7,733 bases of DNA, taken from positions 1 through 7,733 of the forward strand of contig JAUVWC010000049.1 in assembly GCA_030604325.1 (NCBI GenBank), in the 5' to 3' direction. The translations under genes were made by a program, and so were the position numbers. This document shows positions 1 to 4,596 of the stretch, piece by piece; within the stretch, counting starts at the first letter, position 1, and the number at the start of each line of letters is the position of its first letter. The notes under the pieces are model-generated. The model searched no databases. It was not told the origin of the DNA and was given only the letters and a program-made list of their open reading frames with translations. The DNA comes from Candidatus Zixiibacteriota bacterium (GTDB lineage: Bacteria > Blakebacterota > Blakebacteria > Blakebacterales > Blakebacteraceae).

Positions 1-1
1 G

Positions 2-106
2 GGATGGATGATGGAACAGTTTCCTGTGTTCGAGGCGGTGGGTGAAGCGGAGAACGTTGTTAGTATGCTGCCACAACTCGTCGGTTCAAGGCAATCCCGG
101 GACTAA
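2..106 (+). CDS. C-terminal end of an unidentified upstream gene (partial)
   Basis: Frame 2 is open from the window edge to a TAA at 104-106 and gives a 34-residue tail (FPVFEAVGEAENVVSMLPQL in its middle, ending SRQSRD). The composition is protein-like, with an amphipathic helix-like stretch and a polar end, and the codons resemble those of the downstream genes. No family can be named from so short a piece. It could be a chance open stretch, because the other forward frame checked from base 1 stops after about 14 codons. It is followed by a 125-bp gap before the next gene, so it need not be in the same operon. Confidence 0.4.
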   Translation, partial: GWMMEQFPVFEAVGEAENVVSMLPQLVGSRQSRD

Positions 107-116
107 GTGCACCACT

Positions 117-128
117 CCGTAATTACGG
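117..128. repeat. Perfect 12-bp palindrome, possible operator
   Basis: CCGTAATTACGG equals its own reverse complement. The related imperfect palindrome GCGTAATTGCGC sits at 193-204, just upstream of the methyltransferase ribosome-binding site. Paired palindromes with a shared TAATT core upstream of an operon would suit a dimeric regulator that binds two sites. No regulator gene is visible in the window. Confidence 0.35.
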
Positions 129-140
129 TGATGTATCGAG

Positions 141-183
141 AGCGCCGAGGCGTCCGGCCTGCAAGGCACAATGCATCGGCGCT
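141..183. repeat. Inverted repeat, 8-bp arms with 27-nt loop
   Basis: AGCGCCGA at 141-148 pairs exactly with TCGGCGCT at 176-183, and a nested GCCT-GCA-AGGC hairpin lies in the loop. No U-tract follows, so it is not an intrinsic terminator. It could fold in a transcript leader or be a protein-binding site, and chance is possible in GC-rich DNA. Confidence 0.3.
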
Positions 184-231
184 TGAATGCCAGCGTAATT
201 GCGCAGCGGTGTACTAAAAGGAAGAGCGGCG

Positions 232-1452
232 ATGGGATCTCTCTACTACCGCAGCCTGCTGGCCCAGCCACAGCGCCTGTCGGCGATGCATGACGCGATC
301 CGTGCGGCGGTCGGGCCGGGCGATGTGGTGGTAGAGATCGGCACCGGCGTCGGGACCTATGCTGTCATGGCGGCTCGAGCCGGGGCCTCCACGGTCTATG
401 CCATTGAACCCGACCGGGTGGCGGAGGTAGCGGCAAAGGTGTTCGAGGTGAACGGGGTGGAGGATCGTGTCGTGTTGATCCGGCAGCGGGTGGAAGAAGT
501 AGAACTGCCCCGGAAGGCGGATCTGCTGATTAGCGAGGACTTCGCCCCCTGGTTCTTCGATGAGCACCTTCACGACCTGCTTCTCTACAGCCGGCGGCAG
601 GTCTTGAAAGAGGGGGGGGGGATTATACCGACCCGCATCACGCTTCGTGCGGCACCGTGGGGAGGTCCCGGCCCCGGCGCCGGGCAGGGGGAGGGAGAAG
701 GCAGCGGGGCCGCAGGTTCCCGGTGGAGGTACCGGCCCGGCTCCCCCGACCTCGACCTGGGCGGGATAGAGGGGATCGACTTCACTCCCCTGGAAGAGCT
801 TGTATTGAACACCCCCGATCCGGAGGGTGTGCCGCCCGGGGGACCCCTTGCAGAGGGAGAGGATCTGTTCGGCTGGGATCTGGCCCGGCTGGAGCCCGGC
901 ACCTATCCGACCTCGGTCACCTGGACGGTGACCAGGCCTGGCACCGTGTGGGGGCTTGGTGTCTGGATGGAAATGACGCTGTGGACAGGTATACACTACA
1001 GCAACGCTCCCCACGGCGGGGAGATGTCGTGGGGACAGGGGCACTTCCCCCTCACGCCGCCTCTTCCGGTGGAAGAGGGCACCGTGCTGGAGGGTGAAGT
1101 GGAGACCCGCACCGATCCATACGGCGTGGTCTGGTGGCAGTGGGCAGTACAGATCGAGGGGAAGCCGTCCACCAGAAGGGAGGCGAATACATTCAAGGCC
1201 CTTCCCCTGGGGGATAGCCGGCGCCGGTCGCTGGCGGAGGGAGGCCGCCTCCCCCTTAGCAGATGGGCTGCCGTCGACGCCTACCTGCTCAGCGAGCTTC
1301 AGGAGAAGAGCCTGCAGCAGGTCGCTGCGGACGCCCGGCAGAGATTTCCCGAGCTGCTCGTGGACGAGGCGCGTGCCCGGCGCCGTGCATGTTACGTCCG
1401 CGAGCGGTATATAACAGGAGACGAACCCAATACTCCCCCGGAGAAGCCGTGA
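232..1452 (+). CDS. PRMT-like SAM-dependent methyltransferase, putative peptide-modifying enzyme
   Basis: This 406-residue protein has the layout of protein arginine methyltransferases. Residues 34-41 (VEIGTGVG) form the SAM-binding motif I, and E59 in AIEPD is the expected acidic ribose contact. SEDF at 101-104 followed by E111 gives two glutamates nine residues apart, the spacing of the PRMT double-E loop that holds the target guanidinium. The C-terminal half has a beta-barrel pattern, with SWGQ (266-269) where PRMTs have the THW-loop segment (THWKQ-like), so the His is replaced by Ser. Residues 144-162 are a Gly/Glu-rich low-complexity insertion. A helical tail (about 350-393) resembles a small winged-helix region. 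ATG 232 is chosen because AGGA at 219-222 lies 9 nt upstream; an in-frame TTG at 199 is less likely. The stop overlaps the PqqD-like start by 4 bp. The fold is well supported. A peptide substrate is inferred from the neighbours, and N-, O- or C-methylation cannot be told apart. Confidence 0.85.
   Translation: MGSLYYRSLLAQPQRLSAMHDAIRAAVGPGDVVVEIGTGVGTYAVMAARAGASTVYAIEPDRVAEVAAKVFEVNGVEDRVVLIRQRVEEVELPRKADLLISEDFAPWFFDEHLHDLLLYSRRQVLKEGGGIIPTRITLRAAPWGGPGPGAGQGEGEGSGAAGSRWRYRPGSPDLDLGGIEGIDFTPLEELVLNTPDPEGVPPGGPLAEGEDLFGWDLARLEPGTYPTSVTWTVTRPGTVWGLGVWMEMTLWTGIHYSNAPHGGEMSWGQGHFPLTPPLPVEEGTVLEGEVETRTDPYGVVWWQWAVQIEGKPSTRREANTFKALPLGDSRRRSLAEGGRLPLSRWAAVDAYLLSELQEKSLQQVAADARQRFPELLVDEARARRRACYVRERYITGDEPNTPPEKP
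612..621 (+). repeat. Ten-base G homopolymer inside the methyltransferase gene
   Basis: Ten consecutive G bases encode the tail of KEGGGIIP. The reading frame is intact at this length, and the residues fit the conserved turn before the last Rossmann strand in PRMT-like proteins. A run this long is prone to slipped-strand length change, which would shut off the gene by frameshift. It is also a typical site of sequencing error. Confidence 0.9.
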
Positions 1453-1721
1453 GTTCATCGACACTGCCTGTGCCGAGAACCGATCTGCTGGAGCGTCCAC
1501 TGGAGGAGGAACTGGCCCTCTTCGATGTGGAAAGCGGTGTGGTACACACACTGAATCCGAGTGCCACTCTTGTCTGGCAGGGCCTCGTGCGTTCGTTCGA
1601 CAGGGCGCAGCTCGTGGCGGAGCTGGCCGAGGCCTTCGGCATCGATGACCGGGAGGCCGAGAGGGGAGTGGAGGAGGCACTGACTCAGTTCCGCCGTGCC
1701 AACCTGGTGGAGGAGGAGTGA
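1449..1721 (+). CDS. PqqD-like protein (RiPP recognition element)
   Basis: A 90-residue protein, the usual length for free-standing PqqD-like domains. The central segment LFDVESGVVHTLNPSATLVW (residues 24-43) matches the family pattern of a beta hairpin followed by LN and a helix ending in a Trp. It is followed by AELAEAFGIDD and a C-terminal helix pair ending in RRANLVEEE. In the family, this small winged-helix fold binds the leader of a ribosomally made precursor peptide and presents it to modifying enzymes. The GTG start at 1449-1451 overlaps the methyltransferase stop (GTGA), and the stop overlaps the next start in the same way, so translation of the three genes is probably coupled. The likely ligand is the 68-aa peptide at 3156-3362; this is inferred from proximity. 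Confidence 0.8.
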   Translation: MSSSTLPVPRTDLLERPLEEELALFDVESGVVHTLNPSATLVWQGLVRSFDRAQLVAELAEAFGIDDREAERGVEEALTQFRRANLVEEE

Positions 1722-2176
1722 CGAACGGCGCCGGGTGGGCCGTGGCGGGCTCGCGCTCCCGGCTGAGGCTCGGCCTCGGTGCAGCAGCTCTGCTGGCCCC
1801 GCTCTCTGTAATGCTGCCCGGGCCGTGGATGTGGTTCTTCATGACGCCGCTGCTGTGGGGCATCTGGGGAGCAGGATGGAAGGAGCGTATGTTGTATACC
1901 GCCGGCTGGGGCGGGGCGCTCCTGGTTGTAGTAGGTTATCCTCTCCTGCACATCGATCCCAGATCATTCATCTATACGCTGGTAATCTGGGAGAGTTTCT
2001 ACCTCCTATTGGGTCTGCTGCTGATCCCGTGGGGTCGGGCCGGGGCGGGCCACCCCGTGGCGCAGGTCCTCAGTCCTGCTGTTGTATGGCTCGGCCTGTC
2101 GCGTATCTATGTGCTTCAGATCCCCCCGGGAGATTTCTGGATGCTGCCGGCCACGGGGGCGCCATGGCCCGGTTAA
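1718..2176 (+). CDS. N-terminal membrane half of the Lnt-like protein (152 aa if the TAA is real)
   Basis: The open part before the TAA codes for about four hydrophobic helices (for example LGLGAAALLAPLSVMLPG, then a WFFMTPLLWGIWGAG segment) with short loops. These match the N-terminal membrane portion of Lnt and contain no catalytic residues. The GTG start overlaps the PqqD-like stop by 4 bp, which supports this start and coupled translation. Alone it would be a small membrane protein of unknown function. It is better viewed as the first half of the interrupted gene. Confidence 0.5.
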   Translation: MTNGAGWAVAGSRSRLRLGLGAAALLAPLSVMLPGPWMWFFMTPLLWGIWGAGWKERMLYTAGWGGALLVVVGYPLLHIDPRSFIYTLVIWESFYLLLGLLLIPWGRAGAGHPVAQVLSPAVVWLGLSRIYVLQIPPGDFWMLPATGAPWPG

Positions 2177-2215
2177 ATCGTCTCGCTGGTTGGCGCATGG
2201 GGCCTTTCGGCACTC

Positions 2216-3175
2216 ATGCTCACGACGGGTGCCGCTCTGGCAATGCTGGGCACATCGGCCCGCAAGAGTGGACTGCGGGCGCTCGCGGTCCTCTGCGTGT
2301 TGATCCCGGCGCTCGTCTTCGTGGCTCCCCAGCCCCGTCCGGCCGATCGTGATCCCTTCACTATATCCCTGCTGCAGGGCGATTTCGGCCGGCCGTGGGA
2401 GGAACGTGTCGCCCTGCTGGACAGCCTGATTCTGCCTACCTATCTGGATCTCTACCGGCAGCGGGCTCCCTCCAGTGACCTTGTTGCGGCCCCTGAGTAC
2501 GCCCTTCCGGTTGCGCTCGAGGACCGCCCCGATATAATAGAGACCGTCCAGGCAACGGTGGATTCATTTGGGGCTGCGTTGCTGATAGGTGCGGAAGGCC
2601 GTGTGCCCGGCCAGCAGGACCGGTACTACAACATGGCCTGGATGTTCCGTCCCCGACAGCTCTTGCAGGGAGCGGCCGCTCCATATCCGGTTCCCTATAC
2701 GTTGCACGAGACGGTACCCGGACCCCGGCCCGCCGCCTTTGAAGTTCCGACACGCATGGGGGTTCTCCTCTGCTACGATGTCGCCATTCCCCGACTCTGC
2801 CGCATCCTTGGGCATACCAATGGATTGCTGGTCATGATCACCAACCAGCAGGGGTTTGACGGCACCCCCGCCAAGAGGCTCCTGCGGGGGCTCGCGCGGC
2901 TGCGGGCGGCGGAAACGGGGCGCTTTCTGGCCATCGCTGCCAACACGGGGCCGACCGGTATTATTGACCCGCGCGGAAAAGCGCTAGGATGGGCCGGTAG
3001 TGGATGCCGCACTGTACGTGGAACGATTCGGTTGACTAAGCGTCCTGCATGGTATGTACTATATGGGTACTGGGTTCTGTGGGCCGTTTGGGGATTAGGG
3101 CTCGCGTTCTCCGCTTGGAGCGTTCGCCCCCGACATGCCAAAGGGGGACCGGAAAATGCCGAAAGACGATCATAG
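2216..3175 (+). CDS. C-terminal CN-hydrolase half of the Lnt-like protein (319 aa)
   Basis: In the same frame as the preceding fragment, the first ATG after the TAA is at 2216, but no good ribosome-binding site precedes it (only GGGG about 13 nt upstream). Residues 1-38 include a membrane helix (LRALAVLCVLIPALVFVAP). Residues 47-270 form the nitrilase-like domain, with E94 in PEYALP, C186 in LLCYDV and a conserved AANTG-IDPRG segment (241-254). A final helix lies at about 279-300. The catalytic Lys is missing around 161-166. The Lnt NDAWFG-like element is replaced by NQQGFDG (210-216). It could be translated by reinitiation after the TAA, but its poor start suggests it is the downstream part of a broken gene. 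Confidence 0.55.
   Translation: MLTTGAALAMLGTSARKSGLRALAVLCVLIPALVFVAPQPRPADRDPFTISLLQGDFGRPWEERVALLDSLILPTYLDLYRQRAPSSDLVAAPEYALPVALEDRPDIIETVQATVDSFGAALLIGAEGRVPGQQDRYYNMAWMFRPRQLLQGAAAPYPVPYTLHETVPGPRPAAFEVPTRMGVLLCYDVAIPRLCRILGHTNGLLVMITNQQGFDGTPAKRLLRGLARLRAAETGRFLAIAANTGPTGIIDPRGKALGWAGSGCRTVRGTIRLTKRPAWYVLYGYWVLWAVWGLGLAFSAWSVRPRHAKGGPENAERRS
3142..3148 (+). promoter_or_regulatory. Ribosome-binding site that decides the peptide start
   Basis: AGGGGGA lies 7 nt upstream of ATG 3156, inside the end of the Lnt-like gene. An upstream in-frame ATG at 3135 has only a distant GGAG, so 3156 is the favoured start. Confidence 0.6.
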
Positions 3176-3362
3176 TGCCAGCGGCGACAACGTAGGCGGC
3201 GGCGCGGGGCGCAACCGCCGGGATTTCCTCGCCAAGAGCGCCCACATGCTGTATGTGATCCCGCTCGTTGTGTCGTACGACATTTCTGAAGTCTACGATG
3301 AGAGGGAAGGGTACGCGCTCGCCCGGACTCTTACAGGTCCTCCCCACCACCACGAGAAGTAG
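3156..3362 (+). CDS. 68-aa peptide with twin-arginine-like segment, candidate RiPP precursor
   Basis: The peptide has a polar, Gly-rich N-terminus (residues 1-19), then NRRDFLAKSAHMLYVIPLVV (20-39), which resembles a twin-arginine (RRxFL) motif followed by a short hydrophobic stretch, then an acidic Tyr-rich middle (YDISEVYDEREGYALAR) and a His-rich end (GPPHHHEK). Short proteins with RRxFLxKxA-YVxPxxL-like segments are, as I recall, often encoded beside PqqD-like genes. They may be Tat-exported or use this segment as a recognition leader. The gene begins inside the end of the Lnt-like gene and closes the operon, a common place for a precursor gene. The C-terminal 25 residues hold one Arg (after the Tyr-rich part) and several Tyr and His that could be modified. 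The peptide being real is fairly likely; its role as substrate is inferred. Confidence 0.65.
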   Translation: MPKDDHSASGDNVGGGAGRNRRDFLAKSAHMLYVIPLVVSYDISEVYDEREGYALARTLTGPPHHHEK

Positions 3363-3385
3363 GAGCGGGCTCTCACCGTTACGGA

Positions 3386-4555
3386 TCAGCGGGTGCCGAT
3401 GCGCCGGCGTACCAGATTCCATAGCCGCCGCAGCATGAACCACGGCCGCAGCAGGGGGCGATATCCGGGGTAGATCTCCTTCATCACCTTCCCCCGGGGG
3501 AAGGCGCTCTCCCAGATCAGACGAAGCCGGTCCACACTGTCGGGAGCCATCCGCCATAGCAATTGCTCCCCCACCAGCCCCGGGTCTCTCAATACGGTAA
3601 TATTCCGCACCGCTCTTTCCACCAGCGCCATCGTCTTCGGTTCAAGACACGAACGATCGACTTCGAGCTCATGGGGCACCGGAAGGTTCCAACAGCGGCG
3701 GTGAACCTGTGTGGCCACTACGCAGGCTCCCGGCAGGCGCAGGCGCTCCGTCCAGCTGCGGGCCTCGGCCAGCTCTTCCCCCGACAGCATTGTAGCTATC
3801 CGGGCCAGGTCGAGGAGCCACATAAGGGCGCCGAATGAGTGTTTCTGCACGTGGGCCAGCCCCATGGCCCAGAGCAGGGGAAGGGAGGGAACGAGCAGGC
3901 CCTGGCCCACCTGTGCGTCGGAGCCGGGCGGGCCGGAATGATCCCAGACCAGCTCGGTGGTGAGCGGCAGGGCCAGGCGACGTGCCCCAATCCGCTCCAT
4001 GCCGAGCGGCGATGGGTGCAGATCGAGGATACCCTCTCCGTCTATCCATCTCTGCCCGTCTTCGGATGGCTGCATTCCCGCCGCGGTCAGCACGCGGGCT
4101 GCCCGGTCCCAATCCTCCCCGCGGACGATCCCGTCCACATCGACCATGGGGCGGGCTTCCACCCTCGGATAGACATCTCGTGCCAGCAGGGCCGCCCCCT
4201 GGGTGATGAGGAGGGTGATTCCTTCTGATGCGAGGATGTCCCGGGCCAGTTCCAGGGTGCGAAGGTTGGCCAGGGTCCGGGCATGATCCATCAGAAATGC
4301 AGGGCGCAGCCTGCGCGCAACTTCTTGTGCTACATCGAGTTGGTGAAATTCCGGGCTCTCCAGCAGCAGGTAGGCCGAGCCGGTGAGACCGTGATTCTTC
4401 AGTGCTGAGATCAACGCTTCATAACCGGTGTCTAATTTCTCTAGAGCACCCTTGACCTTTGATCGGTGAGAGGGGGAATGCTCGTCTGTGGCCGCAGTGG
4501 CAGCCAGAGCGTGGATCAGGGCAGTGACATCTTCGGCGGGGCCGGCTCTCGGCAT
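3386..4555 (-). CDS. Nucleotidyltransferase-family protein (NTP_transf_5 type)
   Basis: This 389-residue protein matches the uncharacterised nucleotidyltransferase family often encoded near PqqD-like proteins. After a helical N-terminus, residues 112-145 carry the core: GITLLITQGAAL, a YPRVEARPM linker and VDVDGIV with D139 and D141 as the metal-binding pair. EGILDLHPSPL (about 174-184) provides the later strand with H180. LLWAMGLAHVQKHSF and MWLLDLARI (about 227-252) are the typical helical part. The usual LKG is TQG here, so the Lys is replaced by Gln. The C-terminus is basic and aromatic. A GGAG site (4567-4564) lies 8 nt before the ATG at 4555. The gene converges on the peptide gene with a 23-bp gap and diverges from the next operon. 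Nucleotidyl transfer to a peptide or a carrier is possible, but the substrate is unknown and activity is not assured. Confidence 0.75.
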   Translation of the reverse strand: MPRAGPAEDVTALIHALAATAATDEHSPSHRSKVKGALEKLDTGYEALISALKNHGLTGSAYLLLESPEFHQLDVAQEVARRLRPAFLMDHARTLANLRTLELARDILASEGITLLITQGAALLARDVYPRVEARPMVDVDGIVRGEDWDRAARVLTAAGMQPSEDGQRWIDGEGILDLHPSPLGMERIGARRLALPLTTELVWDHSGPPGSDAQVGQGLLVPSLPLLWAMGLAHVQKHSFGALMWLLDLARIATMLSGEELAEARSWTERLRLPGACVVATQVHRRCWNLPVPHELEVDRSCLEPKTMALVERAVRNITVLRDPGLVGEQLLWRMAPDSVDRLRLIWESAFPRGKVMKEIYPGYRPLLRPWFMLRRLWNLVRRRIGTR

Positions 4556-4563
4556 CTATTCGT

Positions 4564-4567
4564 CTCC
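4564..4567 (-). promoter_or_regulatory. Ribosome-binding site for the nucleotidyltransferase
   Basis: On the minus strand, GGATGGAG ends 8 nt before the ATG at 4555-4553, which supports this start. The divergent gene may start only 41 bp away at 4597, so promoters for the two directions must overlap or lie inside the neighbouring reading frame. Confidence 0.55.
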
Positions 4568-4596
4568 ATCCATCTGAAAACTACCCGGAAGAGGAA

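Larger units (their letters stand above)
107..231 (+). promoter_or_regulatory. Palindrome-rich leader upstream of the methyltransferase operon
   Basis: This 125-bp non-coding gap precedes a run of tightly overlapping genes, so the operon promoter probably lies here. It holds a perfect 12-bp palindrome, CCGTAATTACGG (117-128). A near copy of its core, CGTAATTGCG, occurs at 194-203, 76 bp away centre to centre. An 8-bp inverted repeat, AGCGCCGA (141-148) and TCGGCGCT (176-183), encloses a smaller GCCT/AGGC stem (157-160/164-167). These could be operator half-sites or a structured 5' leader. I could not pick a convincing -35/-10 pair by eye, so the regulatory role is inferred from position and symmetry only. 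Confidence 0.35.
1718..3175 (+). pseudogene. Lnt-like membrane acyltransferase / CN-hydrolase family, interrupted by in-frame TAA
   Basis: Read as one frame from GTG 1718 to TAG 3173-3175, this is about 485 codons with the full architecture of apolipoprotein N-acyltransferase: several N-terminal membrane helices, a periplasmic carbon-nitrogen hydrolase domain and a last membrane helix near the C-terminus. One in-frame TAA (2174-2176) falls just before IVSLVGAWGLSAL. Lnt proteins have a segment like QIADITGVYGVSFL here, so the stop aligns with a Gln, and a single C-to-T change (CAA to TAA) explains it. The hydrolase triad is incomplete: Glu is present (PEYALP), Cys is present (LLCYDVAIP), but the Lys expected in a YxKxHLVPFGE-like loop is absent (YTLHETVPG). 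It is therefore unlikely to be the cell's housekeeping Lnt. It is either a decaying gene, a repurposed enzyme read in two parts or by read-through, or a gene hit by a base-calling error. The context suggests it once acted on the operon's peptide or another product at the membrane. Confidence 0.7.

Noticed and set aside
107..231. Integron attC or recombination site
   Set aside because: Inverted repeats are present, but no paired core sites or integrase gene were recognised.
214..1863. 549-codon open frame on the minus strand opposite the methyltransferase
   Set aside because: It is rich in Pro, Arg, Gly and His, shows no domain, and lies opposite a gene with clear PRMT motifs. It is a shadow frame of GC-rich coding DNA.
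2174..2176. Reassignment of TAA as a sense codon
   Set aside because: The full-length genes end in TGA or TAG, but the sample is small, the partial upstream frame ends in TAA, and no other internal TAA is seen in a real gene. A point mutation or read error is simpler.
3135..3158. Upstream ATG at 3135 as start of the peptide gene
   Set aside because: It has no well-spaced ribosome-binding site, whereas AGGGGGA lies 7 nt before ATG 3156.
3363..3385. Possible bidirectional terminator between the convergent peptide and nucleotidyltransferase genes
   Set aside because: Only a 4-bp GAGC/GCTC stem with a 2-nt loop is visible near 3363-3372, with no T- or A-tract. It does not meet the form of an intrinsic terminator.
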